NCBI GenBank assembly: GCA_963773155.1
Contig: CAVZAB010000006.1
Coordinates: forward strand, 186,001-250,000
Origin: CAVZAB01 sp963773155
GTDB lineage: Bacteria; Pseudomonadota; Alphaproteobacteria; Rhizobiales; Beijerinckiaceae
Direction: 5' to 3'
Length of the DNA stretch: 64,000 nucleotides
The notes beneath the pieces are model-generated. The model had not been told where the DNA came from. It was given only the letters and a program-made list of their open reading frames with translations, and ran no database searches. Made by a program: the position numbers and the translations under genes. Position 1 is the stretch's first letter, and each line of letters begins with the position of its first letter. Of this stretch, positions 38,240-48,228 are shown in pieces.

Positions 38240-39013
38240 ATGGGCCTTTCCGTCAATCTCAACGCCGATATCGCCGAGGGCTGGGGCGCCTATTCGATCG
38301 GCAACGACGCCGCGCTGATGAAAATCATCAAATCCGCGAATGTCGCCTGCGGCTTCCACGCCGGCGACCCGGTGACCATGCAGCGGATCTGTGCGATCGC
38401 CCGTGCCGAGGGGGTCAGCATCGGCGTCCATCCCGGCTTCAACGATCTTTGGGGTTTCGGCCGGCGCCGCATTCAGATGCGGGCCGACGAGCTGGAATAT
38501 ATGGTTGCTTATCAGATCGGCGCCTTGCAGGCGATGGCGGCCTATGCCGGTCTCACGGTCACCCATCTCAAGCCGCACGGCGCCCTGAACAATATGGCGG
38601 CCGAAGACCAGGCCTATGCCCTGGCGATTGGCCGGGCAATCAAGACGGTCGATCCACGGGTGATCTATGTGGCACTCGCCGGTTCGAAGATGGAATCTGC
38701 CGCACAAAGCCTCGGGCTCGCCGTCGCCCGCGAGGGGTTCATCGATCGGCGCTACGAGGAGGACGGCAATCTCGCTTCGCGGTCGCAGCCGGGCGCGGTG
38801 ATCAAGGACGTCGAGGCAGCGATCGAGCAGAGCGTGCGGATGGTTGAAACAGGCGAAGTCATCGCCCTGTCGGGCAAGACCATTAAGGTCAAAGTCGATA
38901 CGTTATGCGTCCACGGCGACGAACCAACCGGCGTCGCGGTCGCGGCAGGCGTGCGGCGGGCGCTTGAGGCGCGTGGCATTGCAATCGTGACCATCCCGGA
39001 ACTGTCGCTCTAG
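38240..39013 (+). CDS. pxpA: 5-oxoprolinase subunit A (LamB/YcsF family)
   Basis: The 257-residue protein has the family start MGLSVNLNADIAEGWGAYSIG (in part), then VACGFHAGDP, GVHPGFNDLWGFGRR, LKPHGALNN and VDTLCVHGDEP. The histidines and Asp of the metal/amidohydrolase-like site are kept. The usual NADIGEGFG is here NADIAEGWG. ATG 38240 was chosen over GTG 38234. It is divergent from pxpBC across the repeat array and could share its regulation. Confidence 0.92.
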   Translation: MGLSVNLNADIAEGWGAYSIGNDAALMKIIKSANVACGFHAGDPVTMQRICAIARAEGVSIGVHPGFNDLWGFGRRRIQMRADELEYMVAYQIGALQAMAAYAGLTVTHLKPHGALNNMAAEDQAYALAIGRAIKTVDPRVIYVALAGSKMESAAQSLGLAVAREGFIDRRYEEDGNLASRSQPGAVIKDVEAAIEQSVRMVETGEVIALSGKTIKVKVDTLCVHGDEPTGVAVAAGVRRALEARGIAIVTIPELSL

Positions 39014-39058
39014 CCGGCCGCCCGGGCCCGCGGATCTCGCCGACCCCAGGAGGGACAT

Positions 39059-40063
39059 GTGCTCAGGCTTGGCTATAAGGCATCGGCCGAACAATTTGGA
39101 CCGAATGAATTATTGGGCTTTGCCGAACTGGCCGAGACTTTGGGCTTTGATTCGGTTTTCATCAGCGATCATTTTCAACCCTGGCGCCACACCGGCGGCC
39201 ACGCCCCGTTCTCCTTTGCCTGGCTTGGCGCCTTGGGGGCCAAAACCAGCCGGGTCGTGATGGGAACAAGCGTTCTGACGCCGAGTTTCCGCTACCACCC
39301 CTCGATCGTGGCCCAGGCCTTCGGCACCCTTGGCGTCATGTTTCCAGGCAGGCTTATACTTGGCCTGGGGACGGGCAAATCGCTCAACGAGGTGCCAGCG
39401 ACCGGCCTGGAATGGCCGGCGATGAAGGAGCGTTTTGCCCGGCTGCGCGAGGCTGTCGTGCTGATCCGCCGGTTGTGGCGCGAGGATCGGGTCGATTTCG
39501 CCGGCAATTTCTACCGGACCAAGGCCGCGACAATCTACGACCGGCCGAGCGAGCCAGTCCCGATCTATATTGCCGCGGCGGGTCCGATGGTCGCGAAATA
39601 TGCTGGCCGGGCCGGCGACGGTTTCATCTGCACCAGCGGCAAGGATCCCTCCCTCTATCGCGAGAGCTTGCTGCCCAATCTCGCCGCTGGCCTTGCCGCC
39701 GAAGGCCGGCCGGCCGCGGCGATCGACCGGATGATCGAAATGAAGGTCTCCTTCGACCGCGACCGCGCGGCAGCGCTCGATGCCACCCGCCATTGGGCCG
39801 CGTTGTCGCTGACGGCAGAAGAAAAAATGTCGGTCGAGGATCCGCTTGAGATGGAGCAGCTTGCCGACAAGCTCAGCGTCGAGCGGACGGCGAGGCGCTG
39901 GATCGTCTCGAGCGATCCCGACGAACATGTCGAGCGGCTCAAGGCCTATCTCGAACTCGGCTTCAACCATCTCGTCTTCCATGCGCCGGGGCCGGACCAG
40001 GCGCGTTTCCTGCGGCTTTACGCCGACCAGGTTCTGCCGAAACTTCGCCACCTTTCGGGATGA
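39059..40063 (+). CDS. LLM-class F420-dependent dehydrogenase, FGD (glucose-6-phosphate dehydrogenase)-like
   Basis: The 334-residue luciferase-like barrel resembles mycobacterial FGD along its whole length (LGYKASAEQFGPNEL, SDHFQPWRHTGGHAPF, GTSVLTPSFRYHPSIVAQAF (in part), RWIVSSDPDEH, NHLVFHAPG). Equivalents of FGD His40 (H38), Trp44 (W42) and the phosphate-binding Lys198, Lys259 and Arg283 (K195, K256, R280) are kept. The equivalents of Glu109 and His260 are Lys107 and Met257. Residue roles in FGD are from memory. GTG 39059 follows AGGAGGGA. The stop overlaps cofE (ATGA). It probably reduces F420 with a phosphorylated or similar substrate. Confidence 0.88.
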   Translation: MLRLGYKASAEQFGPNELLGFAELAETLGFDSVFISDHFQPWRHTGGHAPFSFAWLGALGAKTSRVVMGTSVLTPSFRYHPSIVAQAFGTLGVMFPGRLILGLGTGKSLNEVPATGLEWPAMKERFARLREAVVLIRRLWREDRVDFAGNFYRTKAATIYDRPSEPVPIYIAAAGPMVAKYAGRAGDGFICTSGKDPSLYRESLLPNLAAGLAAEGRPAAAIDRMIEMKVSFDRDRAAALDATRHWAALSLTAEEKMSVEDPLEMEQLADKLSVERTARRWIVSSDPDEHVERLKAYLELGFNHLVFHAPGPDQARFLRLYADQVLPKLRHLSG

Positions 40064-40835
40064 GCAGGTCCAGCGCAGGCGCGGCGTTGGAAATCCTGGC
40101 CGTCGCCGGTCTGCCGCTCGTTGTTGCCGGTGCCGATCTTGCCGCTTTGGTCGAACTGGCAATCCTCAAGAGTGAGATTCGCCTGGCGCCACACGACATC
40201 ATCGTCGTCGCCCAGAAGATCGTCTCCAAGGCAGAGGGCCGGACGGTCCGGCTCGACAGCGTCAAGCCAGGCCGGCGGGCCCGGGCGCTTGCGAGGACGA
40301 CCGGCAAGGATGCGCGCCTGGTCGAATTGATCCTCGGCGAGTCGCGCAAGGTCAGGCGCAGCCGGCCCAATCTGATCATCGTCGAGCACCGGCTCGGCTA
40401 TGTCATGGCCAATGCCGGTATCGATCAGTCCAATGTCGGGCCGGACGGCGAGCTTGCTCTCTTGCTGCCACGCGATCCCGATGCGAGCGCGCGGGCGCTG
40501 CGGGCGCGTTGGACGCAGCGCTTCGGGATTGACCTTGGCGTTGTCATCAACGACAGTTTTGGCCGACCGTTTCGGCGTGGAACGGTCGGGGTCGCGCTCG
40601 GAGCGGCGGGCATACCGACGCTGCTTGATCAGCGCGGCAAGCCAGATCTCTTCGGCCGCCCCCTGCAAACGACTCAGATCGGCCTCGCCGACGAGGTGGC
40701 GGCCGCCGCGTCGCTGGTCATGGGACAGGCCGACGAGGCGCGGCCGGTTGTTGTGGTACGTGGACTCACGATGGCGGCGCCGGCGGCAAGGGCCGCCGAA
40801 CTGATCCGTCCTGATGCCGAGGATCTGTTTCGCTG

Positions 40836-40836
<1 letters not shown>
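40060..40836 (+). CDS. cofE: F420-0:gamma-glutamyl ligase
   Basis: The 258-residue CofE adds glutamates to F420-0 using GTP. Diagnostic blocks are IIVVAQKIVSKAEGRTVRLD, NAGIDQSNVG and NDSFGRPFRRGTVGVALGAAG (in part). It is a stand-alone CofE: the C-terminal FMN-dependent domain that mycobacterial FbiB uses to reduce dehydro-F420-0 is missing. ATGA overlap with the FGD-like gene and TGATG overlap with cofD show a single translation-coupled operon. Confidence 0.95.
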
Positions 40837-41833
<997 letters not shown>

Positions 41834-41837
<4 letters not shown>

Positions 41838-42514
41838 GCACGGATCGAATCGTCGCCGTCGTGCCGGTCAAAGCAATCGCTTCTGCCAAAAGTCGGCTAG
41901 CCGCGGCCTACGCGCCGCCGTTTCGACAGGCGCTCGCCCGGGTCATGCTGGGCGACGTTCTGAGCGCTTTGGCCGCGGTGCCGGCGCTCGAAGAAATCGT
42001 CGTCGTCACCGGCGATGCCGAAGCGGCCGGCCTTGCCCGCAGCTTTGGCGCGCGCGTGTCGAGCGAGGCCGCCGAAAGTGGCCACACCGACGCAGTCATG
42101 GCCGCCGCGGCGACTTTGGCCCGCGAGGGCCGTGGCGGCCTGCTGACCCTGCCCGGCGATGTACCGGGTGTCACCGCTGACGAGCTTGCTCTTTTGCTCG
42201 AGCGCCACCGCGTCGCCCCGGCCTTTTCGATCGTGCCTGCGCATGACCGGCGCGGCTCCAACGCGATCTTGATGACGCCGCCTGACGCCGTGCCGCTCGC
42301 CTTCGGCAATGATTCCTTCCTGCCGCATCTCGCCGCTGCCCGCCGCCGCGGCCTCGAGCCGAATGTGCTGGTGCTGCCCGGCCTCGGTCTCGACATCGAC
42401 AATCCCGCCGATCTCGCGCTTTTCTTGTCGGCGGCGCCGGCCTCGCGAACGCTGGCATTTCTGCGCGACGGACTGGCAAACACCGGGCCGGAGCAATTGG
42501 GAGACAACCAATGA
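41834..42514 (+). CDS. cofC: 2-phospho-L-lactate (or equivalent) guanylyltransferase
   Basis: The 226-residue nucleotidyltransferase activates the F420 side-chain precursor with GTP. It has VVPVKAIASAKSRLAA near the start (nucleotide-binding), then LLTLPGDVPGVTADEL and FGNDSFLPHLAAARRRG and ends near LGLDIDNPADLALF. Relatives (CofC/FbiD) differ in substrate acid; proteobacterial examples have been reported to use 3-phosphoglycerate. Start and stop overlap cofD and fbiC by four bases each. Confidence 0.94.
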
Positions 42515-44943
42515 CAGGCACCGACCAGGTGAATTTCGCTGCGATCCTGGCGCGCGCCGTGGCCGGATCGCCGCCGAGCGCGGACGAAGCACGCCAATTC
42601 GCGCACTGCGACAATCTCGCGCTTCTGTGCGAGGGTGCCGCATCCCTTCGCGACAGACATTATCCCGACATCGTATCATATTCGCGCAAGGTCTTCATTC
42701 CGCTCACGAAACTTTGCCGCGATTCCTGCCATTATTGCACTTTCGCTAAGCCGCCGCGGCGCGGCGAGGCGGCTTTCATGAGCGCCGAGGAGGTGTTGGC
42801 GATCGCCGAAGCCGGGGCGCGGGCCGGCTGCAAGGAAGCGCTGTTCACACTCGGCGACAAGCCGGAGCTGCGCTACCGCGCGGCGCGCGAGGAGCTGGCG
42901 CGCCTCGGGTATCCGACGACATTGGCCTATCTCGCCGCTATGGCCGAATTGGTCTTTGCCAAGACGGGGCTCTTGCCGCACCTCAATCCCGGCGTACTGG
43001 CGCCCGAGGACCTCAAGGCGTTGCGCAAGGTCTCGGTCTCCATGGGAATGATGCTGGAAACGGCCGCGGCACGATTGTCGCGGCGTGGCGGTCCGCATTT
43101 CGGTTCGCCCGACAAGGAGCCGGCGCTGCGCTTGGCGAGCATTTCGGCGGCTGGCGATGCGCAGGTGGTGTTCACGTCGGGGATTCTGATCGGCATTGGC
43201 GAGACCCGGCTCGAGCGAATCGAGGCGCTTCTCGCGCTCCGCGATCTCCACGCGCGCTATGGTCATCTCCAGGAAATCATCATCCAGAATTTCCGGGCAA
43301 AACCCGGCACCCGGATGGCAGGGGCGCCAGAGCCGAGCGAGGCCGACCTGCGATGGACGGTGGCGGTTGCCCGGATCCTGCTGCCAGGGACGCTCGCCAT
43401 TCAGGCGCCTCCCAATCTCAGCCCGGGCGGCCTCGCGGGCCTGATCGGGGCCGGCATCAACGATTGCGGCGGCGTCTCGCCGGTGACGATCGACCATGTC
43501 AATCCGGAAGCGCCGTGGCCTTCGATCGACAATCTGGCACGGCAAGCGGCAGCCGCCGGCAAAATCCTGACCGAGCGTCTCGCCATCTATCCGGCTTTCG
43601 TCGAGGCCGCGCCCCGCTGGCTCGATCCCGCCCTGATTGCGCGGACGCTGCAGCTCGCCGACGCGCAAGCCTATGCCAGGCCGCCGGGCCAATGGACACC
43701 AGGTGCCGCGGTGCCGCTCGACGGGCTCGAGCCCGAACATCCGCGCCGCCTGCGCCTCGGCGACCCGCTTGCCCGGATCCTAGCCAAGCCGTTTGCTGGC
43801 GAACGGCTGCTACAGGCCGAGATTGAGCAGCTGTTTGCCGCCCGCGGCGAGGCCTTTTGGCGCGTTTGCGCTGCGGCCGACCGGTTACGGCAGCGGGTCA
43901 GCGGCGAGCGGGTTGGCTACGTCGTCAATCGCAACATCAATTACACCAATATCTGCACCTATCGCTGTCAGTTCTGCGCCTTTTCCAAGGGGCGGATGAG
44001 CGAGAACCTGCGCGGCCGGCCCTATGATCTCGATCTGGAGGAAATTGCCCGGCGGACGCGCGAGGCCTGGGCGCGCGGGGCAAGCGAAGTCTGCCTGCAG
44101 GGCGGCATCCATCCCGCCTATACCGGGGCGACTTATCTGGCGATTGTTGCGGCCATCAAAAGGGCAGTCCCGGACATCCATGTCCACGCCTTTTCCCCGC
44201 TCGAAATTTTTCAGGGCGCTGCGACGCTGGGGCTTTCGGTCGAAACCTTTCTTGCGCAATTGCGGCGGGAAGGCCTCGGCAGCTTGCCAGGAACGGCAGC
44301 CGAAATTCTCGACGACGAGATTCGCGCGATCATTTGCCCGGACAAACTGACCAGCGCCGAATGGCTGGGCGTGGTCGCGGCGGCCCATCGCCAGGGTCTG
44401 CCGACGACCTCGACCATCATGTTCGGCCATGTCGAGGCGCCGCGCCATTGGGCCCGCCACCTCCTAGCGGTGCGCAAGCTGCAGGAGACAACCGGCATGA
44501 TAACCGAATTCGTGCCCTTGCCGTTCGTGCCGATGGAAACGCCGATCTATCTCAAGGGCCGCTCGCGCCGCGGCCCGACGCTCCGCGAGGCGGTGTTGAT
44601 GCATGCGGTGGCCAGGCTCGCGTTGCACCCGGCGATCGTCAATATTCAGGCCTCCTGGGTGAAACTGGGGGCGGAGGGCGTCAAGCTTTGCCTTTCGGCC
44701 GGCGCCAATGACCTCGGCGGCACCCTGATGAACGAGACGATTTCGCGGGCCGCGGGCGCCAGCCACGGCCAGGAAATGACACCGGAAAATATGCTGGCGC
44801 TGATAAATTCGCTCGGGCGGGCCGCAAGCCAGCGCACGACGCTCTATGCCGAGGCGCCGGCCGAACGGGTCGCGGCCGGTCGCAAGCCGGCACCCCTTGC
44901 GGAAATTTCGCTAAGTGGTACTAAGAATAGAATGATAGTATGA
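42511..44943 (+). CDS. fbiC: FO synthase, fused CofG/CofH (FbiC type)
   Basis: The 810-residue bifunctional radical SAM protein makes the deazaflavin FO from tyrosine and the riboflavin precursor 5-amino-6-ribitylaminouracil. Two CxxxCxxC clusters are present: C69-C73-C76 (CRDSCHYC, CofG half) and C482-C486-C489 (CTYRCQFC, CofH half). Fusion in this order is the FbiC arrangement of actinobacteria; many archaea have separate genes. The last codons form an AT-rich patch, unlike the rest of the gene, that overlaps the next start (ATGA). Confidence 0.96.
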   Translation: MTGTDQVNFAAILARAVAGSPPSADEARQFAHCDNLALLCEGAASLRDRHYPDIVSYSRKVFIPLTKLCRDSCHYCTFAKPPRRGEAAFMSAEEVLAIAEAGARAGCKEALFTLGDKPELRYRAAREELARLGYPTTLAYLAAMAELVFAKTGLLPHLNPGVLAPEDLKALRKVSVSMGMMLETAAARLSRRGGPHFGSPDKEPALRLASISAAGDAQVVFTSGILIGIGETRLERIEALLALRDLHARYGHLQEIIIQNFRAKPGTRMAGAPEPSEADLRWTVAVARILLPGTLAIQAPPNLSPGGLAGLIGAGINDCGGVSPVTIDHVNPEAPWPSIDNLARQAAAAGKILTERLAIYPAFVEAAPRWLDPALIARTLQLADAQAYARPPGQWTPGAAVPLDGLEPEHPRRLRLGDPLARILAKPFAGERLLQAEIEQLFAARGEAFWRVCAAADRLRQRVSGERVGYVVNRNINYTNICTYRCQFCAFSKGRMSENLRGRPYDLDLEEIARRTREAWARGASEVCLQGGIHPAYTGATYLAIVAAIKRAVPDIHVHAFSPLEIFQGAATLGLSVETFLAQLRREGLGSLPGTAAEILDDEIRAIICPDKLTSAEWLGVVAAAHRQGLPTTSTIMFGHVEAPRHWARHLLAVRKLQETTGMITEFVPLPFVPMETPIYLKGRSRRGPTLREAVLMHAVARLALHPAIVNIQASWVKLGAEGVKLCLSAGANDLGGTLMNETISRAAGASHGQEMTPENMLALINSLGRAASQRTTLYAEAPAERVAAGRKPAPLAEISLSGTKNRMIV
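44918..44942. promoter_or_regulatory. AT-rich repeat at the fbiC end/PLP gene start
   Basis: A 25-mer (starting GTACTAAGAATAGA) matches the sequence upstream of coxL (35531-35555) at 21 of 25 positions. It covers the last fbiC codons and the start codon of the following gene. It may be a binding site that lets the downstream genes be controlled separately, or a small dispersed repeat. Confidence 0.35.
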
Positions 44944-46457
44944 CTGGGGAGCCGATGGGCCCGTTCGATTTTCCGGTGCGCGTCGAGGATGCCGCGGTCC
45001 GCAGCCGCGCCCTCGGCCTGCTGCGGGACAAACGGGTCAGATTGCCAACCTTCGGCGAAATTGCCGATCCCGATCGGGCCCCTGAAGGTCTGCGCCATCG
45101 GCTTGCGGCGATCGGCCCGGACGAGCCTGATGCGGGCAATCTCTACCGAATCCACTGGTACAACGATCGAGCGCGGCGGGGCCTTGCCCGGCTGCCGGTC
45201 CATGTCGAGATTCCGCCGGCTCTAAGCGGCGTCGAGGCCCGCATCATCGTCATGCTTGGCGCCCTGTTTCCGATGATCCAGGCCCACAAAGTGTTGGCCG
45301 CCTATGCGTGTCTGGCGCCGCGTCTGGTCGCCGGCCGGTTCGATCCGGTTCGCCAGCGGGCGGTCTGGCCCTCGACCGGCAACTACTGCCGTGGCGGTAT
45401 TGCCGTCTCGCGCATCCTTGGCTGTCGCGGGGTTGCGGTTCTGCCAGAGGGCATGAGCCAGGAACGGTTCGATTGGCTTGGCCGCTGGGTTACCGTCGAA
45501 AGTGACATCATCCGCACCCCCGGCACTGAATCGAACGTCAAGGAAATCTACGACGCCTGTGCCGCCTTGCAGCGCGATCCTGCCAACGAGATCGTCAACC
45601 AGTTCAGTGAATTCGGCAATTACCTCGCGCATTGGCGCTGCACCGGTCCGGCGCTGGAATCGATCTTCGCCCATCTGCAGAAGCGCCAGGCCGACCTGCA
45701 GCTTGCCGCCTTTGTTTCGGCGAGTGGATCGTCGGGGACACTCGGGGCCGGCGACTATCTCAAAGCGCGCCATGGCGCCCGCATTGCGGTGGTCGAGGCG
45801 GTCGAATGCCCGACGCTGCTGAAGAACGGCTATGGCGAACACAATATCCAGGGCATTGGCGACAAGCATGTGCCGCTGATCCACAATGTCATGAATACAG
45901 ATGTCGTGGTCGGCGTCAGCGACCGCGCCACCGATGGGCTCAATGCCGTCTTCAACACCGATGCCGGGCGGCACTATCTCGAAGACCGGCTTGGCGATGC
46001 CCGCGGTATTGTCGGGGCCCTGCAATATTTCGGCCTGTCGAGCCTTGCTAATATTCTGGCTGCCATCAAGTTCGCCAAGCACTTTTCGCTCGGATCGGAC
46101 CAGCTGATCGTCACCGTCGCGACCGATGGCGCCGAGCTCTATGCCAGCGAAGTGCCGCGCTACCTCAAGCGCCGCCACAATGACCGCCCGTTCGATGGAC
46201 AGACGGCGGCCGAATTATTCGGGGCGCATATGATCGGCGCCGATACCGACCACGTTCTCGATACCACCAGTTTCGACCGCGAACGGATCTTCAACCTCGG
46301 CTATTTCACCTGGGTCGAGCAGCAGGGGCTCCAGCTTGCCGATTTTGATCGCCGCAAGAACCAGACATTCTGGGGCGGGCTGCACAACCTCGTGCCGCAA
46401 TGGGACGAGATGATCGCCGCCTTCAATCGCGACAGCGGCATGGACAAGGCTGCCTGA
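44940..46457 (+). CDS. PLP-dependent enzyme of fold type II (cysteine synthase/tryptophan synthase beta superfamily), unknown function
   Basis: The 505-residue protein has fold-type II features: a likely PLP lysine K117 (MIQAHKVLAAY), the asparagine loop PSTGNYC (144-150) and a glycine-rich phosphate loop (SASGSSGTLGAG). It is longer than cysteine synthase (about 310), and the expected SxKDR around the lysine is replaced by QAHK, so it may be a lyase with another substrate. It is translation-coupled to fbiC, which ties it to F420 or to a pathway using it. No specific reaction is proposed. Confidence 0.75.
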   Translation: MTGEPMGPFDFPVRVEDAAVRSRALGLLRDKRVRLPTFGEIADPDRAPEGLRHRLAAIGPDEPDAGNLYRIHWYNDRARRGLARLPVHVEIPPALSGVEARIIVMLGALFPMIQAHKVLAAYACLAPRLVAGRFDPVRQRAVWPSTGNYCRGGIAVSRILGCRGVAVLPEGMSQERFDWLGRWVTVESDIIRTPGTESNVKEIYDACAALQRDPANEIVNQFSEFGNYLAHWRCTGPALESIFAHLQKRQADLQLAAFVSASGSSGTLGAGDYLKARHGARIAVVEAVECPTLLKNGYGEHNIQGIGDKHVPLIHNVMNTDVVVGVSDRATDGLNAVFNTDAGRHYLEDRLGDARGIVGALQYFGLSSLANILAAIKFAKHFSLGSDQLIVTVATDGAELYASEVPRYLKRRHNDRPFDGQTAAELFGAHMIGADTDHVLDTTSFDRERIFNLGYFTWVEQQGLQLADFDRRKNQTFWGGLHNLVPQWDEMIAAFNRDSGMDKAA

Positions 46458-46475
46458 TGCGCCGGAGGAGCTGAC

Positions 46476-47438
46476 ATGGTGCACGTAAAATCCTATGCCG
46501 CGCTCCGAAAGGAGACGCTGGCGCGCGACCGCGGCCTGCGCGAAAAGGTGATGAGCCTCGCTGAGGCGGCGGCCCGCGTCAGCGACGGCGACCATGTCGC
46601 AATTGGCGGCTGCACCATGTCACGCACGCCGATGGCGATGGTCTGGGCGCTGATCCGGGCCGGCCGAAAGAATTTGACGATCTCGCGCTCGATCACCTCG
46701 ACCGAAGGCGATCTGTTGTTTGCCGCCAAGGTCTCGCAGCATGTGATTACCAGCTGGTTCACGCAGGGGATCGTCTGGGGCGTCTCGAAAGTTATGCGCC
46801 ATTACACGGAACACAATCTCGCACGCTTCGAGGAATGGAGCCACATGTCGATCGGCCTGCGTTACCGGGCCGGCGCAATGGGCATTCCCTTCATGCCGTC
46901 GCGGTCGATGCTCGGCTCCGATGTCGGGCGGGCGGTTGGCGAAAGCCTGAAGCGCCTGTCCTGTCCGTTCACCGGCGAGGAGCTGGCGCTCCTGCCGGCG
47001 CTCAATCCGGATGTCGCGTTGATCCATGTGCAGCGCTGCGACGCCTTCGGCAACGCCCAAATCGACGGGCTGCAATTCATGGATATCGACATTGCGATGG
47101 CCGCCAAAAGCGTCATTCTGACCACCGAGCGGATTGTCGCCAACGACCAGATCCGCCGCGCCCCCGATCAGACGCGGATTCCGTTCTTTGCCGTCGAGGC
47201 TGTGGTCGAAGTGCCGTTCGGCGCCGCCCCGCACGAATGCTACGGCCTCTACGAACCCTTCTTCGACCATCTCGATCTGTACGCCCGATTGAGCGCCGCC
47301 GATCCGCTCAAGGGCCCGGCTGACTATCTCCAATCCTATTATTACGGGGCCCGCGACTGGCCAGATTATCTGTCCAAGCTTGGCCTGACGGAACTGCTCG
47401 ATGCCAGCCGGCGCGGCAGGAGCGTCCACAATGACTAA
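46476..47438 (+). CDS. CoA-transferase family I, subunit A (GctA/IpdA-like)
   Basis: The 320-residue alpha subunit has the CoA-transferase fold (VSDGDHVAIGGCTMSRTPMA in part, GLRYRAGAMGIPFMPSRSMLG in part, PDVALIHVQRCDAFGNAQIDG in part). Family members move CoA between dicarboxylates (glutaconate CoA-transferase) or open rings hydrolytically (IpdAB of steroid catabolism); the two cannot be told apart here. ATG 46476 follows GGAGGAG. Its 3' end overlaps subunit B by eight bases. Confidence 0.85.
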   Translation: MVHVKSYAALRKETLARDRGLREKVMSLAEAAARVSDGDHVAIGGCTMSRTPMAMVWALIRAGRKNLTISRSITSTEGDLLFAAKVSQHVITSWFTQGIVWGVSKVMRHYTEHNLARFEEWSHMSIGLRYRAGAMGIPFMPSRSMLGSDVGRAVGESLKRLSCPFTGEELALLPALNPDVALIHVQRCDAFGNAQIDGLQFMDIDIAMAAKSVILTTERIVANDQIRRAPDQTRIPFFAVEAVVEVPFGAAPHECYGLYEPFFDHLDLYARLSAADPLKGPADYLQSYYYGARDWPDYLSKLGLTELLDASRRGRSVHND

Positions 47439-48207
47439 GCCGCTCGAGCCGGCCTATACGGCGTCGGAATTGTTGGCGGTCATGGCTGCCCGTCTGTTGG
47501 GCGACGGTCAGATTGTCTTTGCCGGCATCGGCATTCCGCTGCTGGCGGCAACCCTCGCGCAGCGGCAGTTTGCGCCGCATCTGACGATTCTCTTCGAGGG
47601 CGGCACTATCGGGCCGTTTATCGTCCCCGGCGAATTGCCGCCGTCGACCAACGAACAGCGGTGTACGCGGCGGGCCAATATGGTGTTGCCGATCACCGAT
47701 GTCTTGCTGCTTCTGCAGCGCGGCTATGTCGATGTCGGCTTCATGGGTGGCGCCCAAATCGACCGGTTCGGCAATCTCAATTCCTCCTTCATCGGCGATC
47801 CGGCCCGGCCGAAGATCCGGCTGCCGGGGACCGGCGGCGGCAACGACATTTCCTCGCTGACCCAGATGATCGTGGCGATGAAGCACGAAAAGCGCCGCTT
47901 CGTCGCCGCCGTCGATTTCATCACCTCGCCCGGTTATCTGCGCGGCGGCAATAGCCGCGCGGAAGCGGGCCTTTCGCATGGCGGCATGTGGCGCGTCGTC
48001 ACCGATCTGGCGATCATGGGATTCGACGAGACCACCCGCGAAATGAAGGTCCTCGCCCTCCATGCCGGGGTCAGCCGCGCGGATGTTCTCGCCAATACCG
48101 GCTTTCCCCTGAGCTTCGATCCCGATCTTGACACGACGCCGCCGCCGCGCCCCGACGAACTGGCGGTCCTGCGCCATCTCGATCCCGAGCGTCTCTATAC
48201 GGCGTGA
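47431..48207 (+). CDS. CoA-transferase family I, subunit B (GctB/IpdB-like)
   Basis: The 258-residue beta subunit starts MTKPLEPAYTASELLAVMAA (in part) and has FEGGTIGPFIVPGELP, where GctB enzymes carry their catalytic glutamate, followed by GFMGGAQIDRFGNLNSS and LPGTGGGNDISSL. The Glu in FEGG may mark a true transferase, but alignment is needed. The start at 47431 was chosen instead of 47401 because it gives the family N-terminus. It works with subunit A as a heteromer. Confidence 0.86.
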   Translation: MTKPLEPAYTASELLAVMAARLLGDGQIVFAGIGIPLLAATLAQRQFAPHLTILFEGGTIGPFIVPGELPPSTNEQRCTRRANMVLPITDVLLLLQRGYVDVGFMGGAQIDRFGNLNSSFIGDPARPKIRLPGTGGGNDISSLTQMIVAMKHEKRRFVAAVDFITSPGYLRGGNSRAEAGLSHGGMWRVVTDLAIMGFDETTREMKVLALHAGVSRADVLANTGFPLSFDPDLDTTPPPRPDELAVLRHLDPERLYTA

Positions 48208-48228
48208 GCCTGCCCGAAAGGAAGGAAC

